This document shows, one piece after another, positions 35,303-44,590 of a DNA stretch of 64,000 nucleotides (within the stretch, counting starts at the first letter, position 1; the number at the start of each line of letters is the position of its first letter). This DNA is from Flavobacteriales bacterium (lineage in GTDB: Bacteria > Bacteroidota > Bacteroidia > Flavobacteriales_D > Crocinitomicaceae), in NCBI GenBank assembly GCA_947500875.1, contig CANMUN010000008.1, forward strand, positions 1 through 64,000. Direction: 5' to 3'. Below the pieces are notes generated by a model. That model was not told the origin of the DNA. It saw only the letters and a list, made by a program, of their open reading frames with translations, and made no database searches. The position numbers and the translations under genes were made by a program.

Positions 35303-38300
35303 GTGAGGTTGGAAAAGCCATTGATATTAGAGGAACTTGAACCCTTTGAAAAGGAATTATCCTTGTTCAATGCCAGCGATTTATTGGTTCAATTTCACCC
35401 TAAAGAAGTACTTGTATGCGAGGCCGGAGAAATTGCGTTAACATCGAGTTTTGTGAAACTCCTAAAAAAAGCCCAACAAAAAGAAGAACAACTGGGATTT
35501 GCTACCTTGAGTGTTGCAGAAGGGTGGATTGAGGGTAAGAATAACACCAACATTCCACTTTTTATCCATGCCATCAACCCCACCGTAAACGGGGTGCAAA
35601 ACACCCTAAAATGGAATGTTAGAGAAGAAGAATGGATGTTGAATCCGCATATTGCAGGGCTCCTGCAAGACGCCCGTTTGAATCCAGCAACCGAGAAAGA
35701 CCTCATCATAGTTCAGTTAAAGGAACTAGGTTATCTGGTGCAAGAACAGGAGCGCTTCGTGGATTTTTTTCATCCTTTTCGATATACCTTACTCAGGGAG
35801 GCCATGGAGTTAAAATCGAAAGACGACTTAAAAGATCTCGATTATTTCTTTGATGGAAGTCAAAGTGTGCCCGAGCAATCCTCCTCCAAAATCTGTCCAC
35901 TTTTGTTCCCATCAGACCAATCTCAATTTGATGCGATACAACTAGGACTTCTACATTCCATGGTCATTCAGGGGCCTCCAGGCACGGGGAAATCCCAAGT
36001 ATTGGCAAATTTATTGGGACTTTTACTCCAAAATCATCAGCGGGTACTGGTATGTTCTTCCAAAAGACAAGCACTTGATGTGCTGCAACAGAGGTTCACT
36101 ACCCACCAAATAGAGGACCTAATTTTCGTGCGCAACGGACAACACAACGCCAAAGAATTGCTTTCCGCCTTACAACACACGTGGAGTTTACTTGAAAACA
36201 CAACGAGGCAAACCGAAGCGATCGAATCCCTATCATCCGTCCATGAATTCAACCAACATCTTGCAGTTTATCATCAGTCGGGAATCATCGGTCGGCTGAG
36301 TCCCAGGGAATTTTTAGAGGAAACTGGGTTAAATCCCCTTGAAAAAAAGACCTTTAACGTTGGTTTACCGACCTATGAACAGTGGAAAAAGGATCGAGAA
36401 ATCTTGGAGAAAATTCCGCTTGAAGCCTTGAAACTGCTGCGACTAATTGCTCCGAACCTCCATTTACAGGTCGAATTCGAAGAACATCTACTCATCTGGA
36501 TCAATAGCAAAGAAGAACTGGAGAGCCTATCCTTACGAAGTTACTCGTTGGAGGAAATCGCCGAACACCATCGCATTTGCCAAGCAGCCCATCTTTTTTC
36601 CGGGGAAAATTATCAGCGATTTATTCCTTTACTCAAACGAAAAAAACAACTATTACAGCTCAAAAACGAACTGGATAAACTAAGCATTCAAAGGCAACCT
36701 CTCAACGATCAAATGGAGGCATGGCGTCAAGTGCCCACCTTGGAAGAATTGAAGTACTTGGAAAGCTCATGGAGCCAAGAGAAGTTTTGGAATCGAAGAA
36801 AGATCAAACAAGAAAAATCCACATGGTTGCGCCTTGAAGGATTAGACTGGGCTGCACTGATTCAGCAAACCCGCGCATTTTATGCCCACAAATCGAAGGA
36901 AAACGCCTTAGATGAGAAATTACACTCCTTTGGTTTTAAGGAGCCAGCCCGAGATTTTGCGGCCTTTACTTCTTTTGTACAATTGCAGCAGAGTGCTCTT
37001 TACGGCCTCTATGAAAAACTAACACCTGAAGAAGTAATATCCTACTCCGAACGTTTCTTTCGTGTGAGCAAATTGCTTTCCACGTTGCAACGCACGCTTC
37101 AACTTTCCGAGAAAACAACAGCGTTCGAAGCGCTGTGCGCATTAACCACGGGGGCCACATACCTTCTCCCCTCACTGCAGTGTTGGGATACATTAAGCGA
37201 AGTCACGAAACGTGCTGTACGAAATTATGATGAATTAGAAGATTTACACGCCGCAATTATTGAAACGGAATGGAACCGTTTCATATCGCAGCATCCCAAC
37301 ATGATTGCTTTTCTTCAAGGGTCAGAAAACGACCTTGATGCCTTAACACGAGGCATGGAATTATCAGCTCAACATCTAGCTTCAAAGTTGTTACAACAAC
37401 GAAAATCAACCTTTGACGATTACCACGAATTATTAGCGAAGCCCAACCGAAAGTTGAGCGAACAACAGCAACAGCAAAAAGAACTTTTGAAAGCAGGAAA
37501 ACGCAAATTGGTCAAATGGTTTGGTAAAAAAAGGAATTTACCCACCGTGCACGAAGTACTGTCCAGTGAAGCGGCTGCTTGGGTGCATTTACTCAAACCC
37601 ATTTGGTTTAGCAATCCCATACAACTAACCCTGGATTTTGAATTAACGGCAAAAATCTTTGATGTTGCATTAATCGATGAAGCAAGTCAAATGCCGCTTT
37701 CCCATGCCCTGGGAACCTTATACCGCTCCAAAAGAATCATCGTAGCGGGAGATCTTATGCAAATGGCCCCCACGTCTTATTTTTCGAGTGGAACTCAGGA
37801 GCGAATGAGTTTATTGGAGCACGCTTCATACCACCTTCCTTCGAGGAGGCTGAACTTTCATTATCGCAGCCGTAATGCCCGTTTGATTGAATTTTCCAAC
37901 GCTCGCTTTTATGAAAATGGGCTCGTGGCTGTTCCTTGTTTTCCCAACTATGCCGCCATAGAGGATCATTTTGTCGGTGGTCTTTACCATGAAGGTGTTA
38001 ATCAACAAGAAATTCACTGCCTAACCGATATCTTATTGAAACGCCGAAAAGAAGGGGTAAAGTCGATTGGAGTTATCGCATTTTCAGACCGTCAACTCAC
38101 CGCTCTTTACGAACATTTACGGAAAGAAAACCTAACCGAACTCTGGCAAGGTATTGCCGACGGCATCATTGTGCTTAAAACTTTGGAACAAATCCAAGGA
38201 GATGAATACGATGAAATGATCCTATCCCTGGGATTCGGAAAAAATGTGGGAGGAAAAGTGGATCTGCGGTTGGGCCCTTTGACCCATTACGGAGGTGAAA

Positions 38301-38638
38301 AGCGATTAAACGTGCTTTTTACAAGGGCTAAATCGAAACTTTACGTAGTGCGGTCGGTGCAATCCTCTGATTTTGGCGTTTTGAACAGCGAAGGCCTTCG
38401 CGTATTAAAAGAATGGTTGTCGTGGTTGGAAAACCTTCAAGCTGAGCTGCCAGAAACCAACTACCCCTTTGGAAAAGTATCGCTACAGGAAGGCATCATT
38501 GAAGTTCGGCGGATTGCCGATTTGGGGAGTAATTACCTCAACCTTCAAGCGTATCGGAGCCTTCTTCAGGAGCGGGGTTGGAAGCTGAGGGTAACATCGT
38601 CTTTCGAGGAACCGGATCGTAACCAAATCCACCCCTAG
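35303..38638 (+). CDS. UPF1/Dna2-like superfamily 1 helicase
   Basis: 1111 residues, GTG start at 35303. Walker [10 protein letters not shown] is near residue 222 and Walker B DEASQ near 791, separated by a ~500-residue helical insert rich in Glu, Gln and Lys. Later motifs are [12 protein letters not shown] (III), NFHYRSRN (IV), [20 protein letters not shown] (V) and [16 protein letters not shown] (VI). This is an SF1B (UPF1/Dna2/AAA_11-AAA_12) enzyme that translocates on nucleic acid. The N-terminal ~200 residues resemble no domain I can name; no nuclease motif is visible. The 3' end overlaps yidD, on the other strand, by 101 bp. Substrate (DNA or RNA) unknown. Confidence 0.88.
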   Translation: MRLEKPLILEELEPFEKELSLFNASDLLVQFHPKEVLVCEAGEIALTSSFVKLLKKAQQKEEQLGFATLSVAEGWIEGKNNTNIPLFIHAINPTVNGVQNTLKWNVREEEWMLNPHIAGLLQDARLNPATEKDLIIVQLKELGYLVQEQERFVDFFHPFRYTLLREAMELKSKDDLKDLDYFFDGSQSVPEQSSSKICPLLFPSDQSQFDAIQLGLLHSMVIQGPPGTGKSQVLANLLGLLLQNHQRVLVCSSKRQALDVLQQRFTTHQIEDLIFVRNGQHNAKELLSALQHTWSLLENTTRQTEAIESLSSVHEFNQHLAVYHQSGIIGRLSPREFLEETGLNPLEKKTFNVGLPTYEQWKKDREILEKIPLEALKLLRLIAPNLHLQVEFEEHLLIWINSKEELESLSLRSYSLEEIAEHHRICQAAHLFSGENYQRFIPLLKRKKQLLQLKNELDKLSIQRQPLNDQMEAWRQVPTLEELKYLESSWSQEKFWNRRKIKQEKSTWLRLEGLDWAALIQQTRAFYAHKSKENALDEKLHSFGFKEPARDFAAFTSFVQLQQSALYGLYEKLTPEEVISYSERFFRVSKLLSTLQRTLQLSEKTTAFEALCALTTGATYLLPSLQCWDTLSEVTKRAVRNYDELEDLHAAIIETEWNRFISQHPNMIAFLQGSENDLDALTRGMELSAQHLASKLLQQRKSTFDDYHELLAKPNRKLSEQQQQQKELLKAGKRKLVKWFGKKRNLPTVHEVLSSEAAAWVHLLKPIWFSNPIQLTLDFELTAKIFDVALIDEASQMPLSHALGTLYRSKRIIVAGDLMQMAPTSYFSSGTQERMSLLEHASYHLPSRRLNFHYRSRNARLIEFSNARFYENGLVAVPCFPNYAAIEDHFVGGLYHEGVNQQEIHCLTDILLKRRKEGVKSIGVIAFSDRQLTALYEHLRKENLTELWQGIADGIIVLKTLEQIQGDEYDEMILSLGFGKNVGGKVDLRLGPLTHYGGEKRLNVLFTRAKSKLYVVRSVQSSDFGVLNSEGLRVLKEWLSWLENLQAELPETNYPFGKVSLQEGIIEVRRIADLGSNYLNLQAYRSLLQERGWKLRVTSSFEEPDRNQIHP

Positions 38639-38831
38639 GATGGCAACGTGCTATTCGTTTAGTGCCTAAGTATAAGCCTTTTATTGGTCCCCATTCTTGA
38701 ATGGCTTCCACCATATAGGATGAACATGTTGGGGTATAACGGCAGCTAGGCGGAAACAACGGGGAAATAACCCATTGATATATTTTGACGAGAAAAATAA
38801 AGGGTAAACCCATCCAACGGTAAAAGCGCAT
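38538..38831 (-). CDS. yidD: Membrane protein insertion efficiency factor YidD
   Basis: 97 residues from ATG 38831. It has the family core [26 protein letters not shown] and [14 protein letters not shown], with an N-terminal amphipathic/membrane part ([17 protein letters not shown]). YidD helps YidC insert proteins into the inner membrane. It usually sits in the rpmH-rnpA-yidD-yidC cluster; here it stands alone, and its last 101 bp overlap the helicase gene in antisense. A perfect -7 box lies 6 nt before the ATG. Confidence 0.94.
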   Translation of the reverse strand: MRFYRWMGLPFIFLVKIYQWVISPLFPPSCRYTPTCSSYMVEAIQEWGPIKGLYLGTKRIARCHPRGGFGYDPVPRKTMLPSASNPAPEEGSDTLEG

Positions 38832-38837
38832 ACGCCT

Positions 38838-38845
38838 CAAAAATA
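38838..38845 (-). promoter_or_regulatory. -7 box TATTTTTG of yidD
   Basis: Exact TAnnTTTG match, 6 nt before ATG 38831. Confidence 0.6.
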
Positions 38846-38922
38846 GTAACTAAAAGCCTTTTGTTGGTAAGTGGAGTAACGAAAAGGAAGAAGATGAGTT
38901 GGAATAGGCTAAATTCGCAATC

Positions 38923-39870
38923 ATGAATTTTAAGATCTTTTTATGGTGCATTGGGCTTTCATTATTACCTTTAAGCGGTATGGCGCAAACGTGGATTAAC
39001 GAGCAACTCGAGGTGAAAACCAAGAACCATTTAACAAGGGTTATGCATTCCGATGCGCTCTTCATGGAACGATGGGTGAACCTACCTCAACCCCAATTTT
39101 GGCGGAGGATTATGCAATTGTCTCCGGATTCCTGCTTGGTCAATGTAGCTCGAACAAGGCAAGTACTCGCCACCCTATCGAACGCCGAATGGTCGAGAAA
39201 TACGGATACGGAAAAGGCAGCATACAAGGCTGAATTGAAACGACAGGTTCAAGTAGATTCGTCTGAAGCGCTTTATGTGACCACGGGTAAAAGTGATTTC
39301 TACCGATTTCATGAAGTGTTTCCTTCCCTTGGCCAAGGCATTAAAGTGTTTGAAGATAACCAAGTAGATCCTTGGTTTGCCCAAGCGATATTATTAATCG
39401 AGAGTCCTGCTCAGCTGAGAAAATCCATCAGTGGGGCATACGGGGCCTTTCAGCTAATGCCTTCCGTAGCGAAAAACTACGGATTAACCGTTAATGCGAG
39501 CATTGACGAGCGCGCAAATTTCTCCAAAAGTGCGTTTGCTGCTTCGCAGTTGCTCAAGCAATCGTGCATACCATCAGCACGAAAAATATTGAACCAAACG
39601 GGAATATTCTATACCGAACAAGAATTGGGCTTTCGCTTACTGGTGATGCACGTTTATCATGCAGGAGCGGGAAATGTAGCGGCGGTGGTCAAAAAAATCA
39701 ATCCCACGACCACGGTCATGGACCTGATCCAATCCATGTGGGTAACGAGCGCAGCAAGCTTTGGGAATAATTCCCAAAATTACTCGCAGCTAGCGTTGGC
39801 TGCTCAATGGCTTCTGCACGATTATATTTATTCTACATGCGATGAAATCTCGCCATGTTCGGGCAAATGA
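38923..39870 (+). CDS. Lytic transglycosylase, SLT domain
   Basis: 315 residues with signal peptide (MNFKIFLWCIGLSLLPLSGMAQ). The SLT/lysozyme-like domain spans ~140-300: the catalytic Glu in AILLIESPAQ, then SGAYGAFQLMPSVAKNYGL, ERANFSKSAFAASQLL and VMHVYHAGAGNV. It would cleave the MurNAc-GlcNAc bond of peptidoglycan with anhydro-MurNAc formation, in the periplasm. The first ~120 residues are unassigned. It converges with menC and overlaps it by 43 bp. Confidence 0.9.
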   Translation: MNFKIFLWCIGLSLLPLSGMAQTWINEQLEVKTKNHLTRVMHSDALFMERWVNLPQPQFWRRIMQLSPDSCLVNVARTRQVLATLSNAEWSRNTDTEKAAYKAELKRQVQVDSSEALYVTTGKSDFYRFHEVFPSLGQGIKVFEDNQVDPWFAQAILLIESPAQLRKSISGAYGAFQLMPSVAKNYGLTVNASIDERANFSKSAFAASQLLKQSCIPSARKILNQTGIFYTEQELGFRLLVMHVYHAGAGNVAAVVKKINPTTTVMDLIQSMWVTSAASFGNNSQNYSQLALAAQWLLHDYIYSTCDEISPCSGK

Positions 39871-40919
39871 TGGGATAAATTCGGGCCAATAAGCTCAAGA
39901 TATGTTGGAAAATTCTCGGTAAATAACCCCCCTGTACCCAACCCTTGAGCCATGGTTAAGGGGTAACTGGCTGCGAATTCTGCGATTGCTTTTAGTCCGA
40001 TATTGGATTCTAAAGCGGAAGTCATCCACCAGCCTATTCCCAATGCTTCCGCCAAGGAAATCCACTCTTGAACGCCGCTGAATCCCCCGTGAAGACTCGG
40101 TTTTAAGATAATGTATTGCGGAAGAATCTTGGACAATAATTCCTTTTTGCTTTCTAAGGTAAAACAGGAAATCAAGGACTCATCTAATGCTACAGGCACG
40201 AGGTTATGCTTGGATAATTCTGCTAAGGTCTGCTGGTGTTCGGGAGCAACAGGCTGCTCAATGGAGTGAATATCGAGGGACCTCAATTGGGTGAGACGGG
40301 CTACGGCATTTTGCGGATTAAATCCACCGTTCGCATCCACACGAATCGTCAATTTACTTGCGGGATAACGTTGTCTTATTTGCGACAAAAACTCCCATTC
40401 TTCCTCCCAAGGCAAGGCGGCAATTTTAAACTTTAGAACGGTGAATCCTGCGGCAATTTTTTGTTCCGCTTGCTCCTGCATCCAAGCAATATCGCCCATC
40501 CAAATGAGACCGTTAATTGGAATGAAAGATAAGCCTCGTGAAAAATCGTTATCAAAAATCACCTCAGGGTTGGGGTTTAACCAATCCAATAATGCCATCT
40601 CGATGCCGCAACGTACAGAAGGTTGCTCCTGAAGCGTTGGAAACCAAGTCAATAATTCCTTCAAGATTTGGCTAGGGCTTTCTGCGATGGTTTCAAGGGT
40701 GCTGATGAGCTCTTTAAGGATGCGCTCATACGATTCGTCGTCGGTATATTCGGGACTTAATCCTTCAATAATACTGCATTCTCCTTTTCCTATTCTCCCG
40801 TCTTGTTCAAATTGGAGGATCCAAAGCTTTTTAAACTTCATGATCCCTCGGCTAGTTCCTGCCGAAAAACGGAACGGCAAGAGGTGTTTTTGAACGGTTA
40901 TTTTGCGTTTTACATCCAT
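39828..40919 (-). CDS. menC: o-Succinylbenzoate synthase (enolase superfamily)
   Basis: 363 residues from ATG 40919. The fold is enolase/mandelate racemase: FTVLKFKIAA (catalytic Lys of KxK), TIRVDANGGF (metal Asp), SIEQPVAPE (metal Glu), VALDES (metal Asp) and YIILKPSLHGG (second Lys). GWWMTSALESNIGLKAIAEF and QGLGTGGLFTENF are typical of Bacteroidota MenC, which dehydrates SHCHC to o-succinylbenzoate in menaquinone synthesis. A dipeptide epimerase is the main alternative. The start overlaps the asparagine synthase gene by 10 bp, so it is probably translated from the same mRNA. Confidence 0.85.
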   Translation of the reverse strand: MDVKRKITVQKHLLPFRFSAGTSRGIMKFKKLWILQFEQDGRIGKGECSIIEGLSPEYTDDESYERILKELISTLETIAESPSQILKELLTWFPTLQEQPSVRCGIEMALLDWLNPNPEVIFDNDFSRGLSFIPINGLIWMGDIAWMQEQAEQKIAAGFTVLKFKIAALPWEEEWEFLSQIRQRYPASKLTIRVDANGGFNPQNAVARLTQLRSLDIHSIEQPVAPEHQQTLAELSKHNLVPVALDESLISCFTLESKKELLSKILPQYIILKPSLHGGFSGVQEWISLAEALGIGWWMTSALESNIGLKAIAEFAASYPLTMAQGLGTGGLFTENFPTYLELIGPNLSHHLPEHGEISSHVE

Positions 40920-42769
40920 CGTTCGTACCACGTTTGAAAGGAATAAAAGTACCAAGTAAACAAGGCATTTGTATCGCTTCCATTTAGAAATTTTTGGATT
41001 TCCTTATGAACTTCTACGGGATGGAAAATTTGCTGATTTAACAGATAATTTTCGGAGGAAAAATGCTGAAGTTCCTCCTTCAAAAAATCCCGCATCCATT
41101 GATTAATAGGGATGGCAAATCCTTTTTTTGGTCCTGCTAACAATGATTCAGGAATGTAATCATGAGCGATGTCTTTTAACAGTATTTTGGTTTGACTTTT
41201 TGTACATTTTAACCTGTCGGGCACCTGCAAAAGTGCTTCATAGAGTTCATGATCCAACAACGGTTCTCGAGCCTCTAGGCCAACTGACATGGTAGCACGA
41301 TCTACCTTATGTAAGATATCGTTGGGCAAATAATTCATGGTATCGTTCAGCATGAGGGTAGTGATGGGACTGTGCGCTTTATAGAAAGGAGATGAAGTTG
41401 TCGAAGCATTGACATACAGTAGGTCAAGGAGGCGTTCTTCGCTCATGGATTGCGTCATTGCCATCATGTAGGATTCCGTGGAGAAATTCCCTACTAATCG
41501 CGAGAATTTTGCGATTCTTTGAGCCCTAAGGCCTTCTAATTTCAGTAAATTCAAGGATTGACTTACGGCCTCCCCCATGAAACGCGGTAAACAATTTACG
41601 AAACCAGGCACTTTGTAATAATAACGGTAGCGGTTATAACCACCAAAAAACTCGTCGCCCCCGTCGGCGCTCAGGGCAACTTTCACTGTTTTTACGGCCT
41701 CTCGGGCTACCAGGCAGGTTGGAATGGCACTGCTGTCCGCAAAGGGTTCGTCGTAAATCGAAGGGAGTTCCTGAATTACCTGAAGTGCCTCATCGATGGA
41801 GCAGGTGATTTCCGTATGGTGTGTTCCGAGAAATTCAGCAATTTCGCGCGCCTTTGGGCCTTCATTGAGGCCAGCATCCGGGACAGATACTGTGAAGGTT
41901 TTAAGTTGAGGAACTTTTTGGGTTAAAATCGCTGCGGTAGTAGCAGAATCGTACCCCCCCGAAAGAAACAAACCGATTGGAACGTCGGCAACAGTTCGTT
42001 GGTAAACAGAATCTTCGATCAGCGGTTTAATTTTTTGCTTTGTTTCTTCTAAATCAACTTTTAAGACAGGGTTCGTGGCATTTGAAATAGTTGCAGGATT
42101 CCAATAACTATGATGGGAAATTGTACCATCGCTCAGGTTCAATTGAAGAAACGAGCCCGGCAATAACTTAAAGGTATTTTCAAAAATAGCGTTGGGGGCA
42201 GGAACGTTTCCGTATAGAAAAAACTGAGAAATTGCGGTTGGATTCAGACGTTTGATAAAGTTTGGATGAAGATGAAAGGCTTTTAACTCACTGGCAAAGA
42301 GGAAAGTATTATCATGGGTATAATAATAGAGTGGTTTAACCCCAAATCGGTCCCGGAACAATAAGAGCTCTTGCGATTGACGGTTAATCAAAGCGATGGA
42401 AAACATGCCTTTAAAGCGATGAACGGCTTCTAAATTCCATTCATAAAAAGCATGCAACAGCACTTCCGTATCGGAATTGGTTTCGAAAACATGTCCGAGT
42501 GTTTGAAGCTCATTCTTCAATTCTCTGTAGTTGTAAACTTCACCGTTAAAAGCCACGGAAAGGTGCTTAAAATGCATGGGTTGATTGCCAGAAACGGTGG
42601 TGTCAATGATGGCTAACCTACGATGAGCTAAACCCACATAACCGTTATTTTTCCATGAAATTTGATCCCCTGAGTCTGGCCCGCGATGGACCAAAGCATC
42701 CCTCATTTTTTGAAGAATTGCATCGTTAGAGGCCCCCGAACGATCTACAATACCGGTAATTCCGCACAT
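40910..42769 (-). CDS. asnB: Asparagine synthase (glutamine-hydrolysing)
   Basis: 619 residues. The Ntn glutaminase domain starts with the nucleophile Cys2 (MCGITGIVD) and carries HRGPD and FNGEVYNY; the synthetase domain has the PP-loop SGGYDS near residue 270 and ADGGDEFFGGYNRY. It makes Asn or amidates a related acid from glutamine-derived ammonia and ATP. Paralogues with this length and place, next to glycosyltransferase and polymerase-like genes, are common in Bacteroidota polysaccharide loci, where they may amidate sugar acids; that role is inferred. Two bases separate it from the upstream membrane protein gene. Confidence 0.93.
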   Translation of the reverse strand: MCGITGIVDRSGASNDAILQKMRDALVHRGPDSGDQISWKNNGYVGLAHRRLAIIDTTVSGNQPMHFKHLSVAFNGEVYNYRELKNELQTLGHVFETNSDTEVLLHAFYEWNLEAVHRFKGMFSIALINRQSQELLLFRDRFGVKPLYYYTHDNTFLFASELKAFHLHPNFIKRLNPTAISQFFLYGNVPAPNAIFENTFKLLPGSFLQLNLSDGTISHHSYWNPATISNATNPVLKVDLEETKQKIKPLIEDSVYQRTVADVPIGLFLSGGYDSATTAAILTQKVPQLKTFTVSVPDAGLNEGPKAREIAEFLGTHHTEITCSIDEALQVIQELPSIYDEPFADSSAIPTCLVAREAVKTVKVALSADGGDEFFGGYNRYRYYYKVPGFVNCLPRFMGEAVSQSLNLLKLEGLRAQRIAKFSRLVGNFSTESYMMAMTQSMSEERLLDLLYVNASTTSSPFYKAHSPITTLMLNDTMNYLPNDILHKVDRATMSVGLEAREPLLDHELYEALLQVPDRLKCTKSQTKILLKDIAHDYIPESLLAGPKKGFAIPINQWMRDFLKEELQHFSSENYLLNQQIFHPVEVHKEIQKFLNGSDTNALFTWYFYSFQTWYERWM

Positions 42770-42771
42770 GA

Positions 42772-44094
42772 TTAGGTTGAAGTTTCTGTGGAAGGTTTAT
42801 CGTGGAGAAGTAAAAGTATCAAAAAGGGCAATGCCACGGATCGAATTCTGACTAAAACTCCGAAAAGAATGGAGGAATAACCGGCCATAAATGCAACCAA
42901 TCCAACAAAAACGAGGGAATATAGCAAAAATTCATCGCGTATAATTTTATTGAATTGAAGAACGGGGTTCATTCGAACCGTAAAACGAACCAAGAGAAAT
43001 ATTAACAACAAACTCTCGATCTGATTCATGATAAAACTTGAACTAACACTATCTAAAAATGAAGGTCGAAAGAGGGCGGTAAAAATCGCAAGGGGAAGAA
43101 TCGATAGAATTTCGAGCGGGGCTCCAGAAGTACTTGGCATTTCGTATTTAGCACCGCTATAAATTGGATTAGAGCTAAAATCGGATTTGGTGATATTGGC
43201 CTCGGCAATGAGCTGTTGCGTCTTTTCGGCATTGATGAGGAGCACCAATGAAAAGAGGATCATGGAATAAATTCCCAAGCGAAAAATCCATAGCAACAAG
43301 GGTCGGTCAGTAAAGCGCTTGACAAATCGACTCATCCAAGCGAGTACTAGGGGTATGCAAAGTGCGTACGCTAAATAGTGCCTAAGGGAATAGACCAAAT
43401 AAATTAAAGCAAAAACTAAAAGGAACTTCAATATACCTCGTGAATTGCCCCATTTTAAAAGGTTAAAAAAAACCAATACCGTAAGAATGCTCAACGAAAA
43501 AGTGAGGCTATCTTTAGTGATTCCTGAACACCAAAAGCTAACGGACGGCACAAAAAACAAGGCTGCAAGAATGGAATTTCTGGAGAACGATTCTTTCACG
43601 TGTAATTGCACTGAAAACAACCAAGTAACCCAAAACCCAAGCGTTGATAATAAAAGGGTAGCTGACCAAAATCCTTTAAACGTTACAATGGCAAAGATGG
43701 AAATAATTTTGGTCGCAAACCACGCCTCTTCCTCTCGCCAAATCCAACCAGGAGGGTAACCGGTAAAGCTGTTAAAGTGATGAGCAACACCTAAAGACCG
43801 ATTGGTATGCAGGAGTTCCGAGAAATAAGCCACAGGATCAGCATAGAACAAATCGGCTAAACAGCTTGCTCCCATCCAATAGGCATTGATATCGCCGCCT
43901 CCAAGTAAGAATAAATACACATAGGCAAATAGCAGCGAAAAGGTCACCTTAAAAAGCCATCCAACGTGAAAGAATGGATTTAATTTATCGCTCGAGAAGC
44001 GCTTTTTTATACGGGCACTGCCTACCCATAAAAATCCCAGATACAGAACGAATATTAGAACATCAATCCCTGAAAAACTGAACAACGCATTCAT
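42772..44094 (-). CDS. Multi-pass membrane protein, polymerase-like
   Basis: 440 residues with about ten membrane helices. It shows no clear family signature, but the topology and the large periplasmic segment (GGDINAYWMGASCLADLFYADPVAYFSELL...GYPPGWIWREEEAW) fit the O-antigen polymerase/Wzy-like or EpsG-like group. It sits between rlmH and asnB in a cluster that starts with a GT2 glycosyltransferase, so a role in glycan assembly is a reasonable guess, not a proven call. Confidence 0.7.
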   Translation of the reverse strand: MNALFSFSGIDVLIFVLYLGFLWVGSARIKKRFSSDKLNPFFHVGWLFKVTFSLLFAYVYLFLLGGGDINAYWMGASCLADLFYADPVAYFSELLHTNRSLGVAHHFNSFTGYPPGWIWREEEAWFATKIISIFAIVTFKGFWSATLLLSTLGFWVTWLFSVQLHVKESFSRNSILAALFFVPSVSFWCSGITKDSLTFSLSILTVLVFFNLLKWGNSRGILKFLLVFALIYLVYSLRHYLAYALCIPLVLAWMSRFVKRFTDRPLLLWIFRLGIYSMILFSLVLLINAEKTQQLIAEANITKSDFSSNPIYSGAKYEMPSTSGAPLEILSILPLAIFTALFRPSFLDSVSSSFIMNQIESLLLIFLLVRFTVRMNPVLQFNKIIRDEFLLYSLVFVGLVAFMAGYSSILFGVLVRIRSVALPFLILLLLHDKPSTETST

Positions 44095-44116
44095 AATTCG
44101 GGCACTTTATACATCA

Positions 44117-44590
44117 TTATTCATGGTGGTATTTTTCCCCTTTCAAAATGGTACAAGCCCGGTACAATTGTTCCAAAAAAATCATGCGCACCATTTGATG
44201 GGAAAAAGTCATTTGGGATAAGGAAATTTTTGCATTTGCTCGTTGGTAAACAGCGTTTGAAAAACCAAAAGCACCCCCAACACAGAACGTAATCCTTTTA
44301 TTTGAAAGAAGAAACTTCGATTGCAACCATTTGGAAAAATTCATAGAGGTGAACTGGTCTCCTTTGTCATCGAGCAATACTAGATAATCTTCCTTCAATA
44401 CTTTTGCGAGCATTGCCTCACCTTCTTTTTCGTTCAATTGTTCCGAATTTAAAGAGCTGGCATTCTTGACATCGTGAAGTTCAATCTTTTCAAAATTCAC
44501 ATAATGCGAAAGCCGTTGAGCGTAGTTTTCTTCCAAATTTCTCAATGAGGCGTCCGTTGTTTTACCGACGACCATTAACCGTACTTTCAT
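44117..44590 (-). CDS. rlmH: 23S rRNA (pseudouridine1915-N3)-methyltransferase
   Basis: 157 residues, a SPOUT-class methyltransferase. It methylates pseudouridine 1915 in helix 69 of 23S rRNA, on the assembled ribosome, using SAM. The SAM-binding trefoil knot is visible in ITFCVGGAFGFS, followed by ISLSQMTFSHQMVRMIFLEQLYRAC and the conserved end GEKYHHE. The start overlaps the upstream glycosyltransferase stop by one base (TAATG). Confidence 0.96.
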   Translation of the reverse strand: MKVRLMVVGKTTDASLRNLEENYAQRLSHYVNFEKIELHDVKNASSLNSEQLNEKEGEAMLAKVLKEDYLVLLDDKGDQFTSMNFSKWLQSKFLLSNKRITFCVGGAFGFSNAVYQRANAKISLSQMTFSHQMVRMIFLEQLYRACTILKGEKYHHE

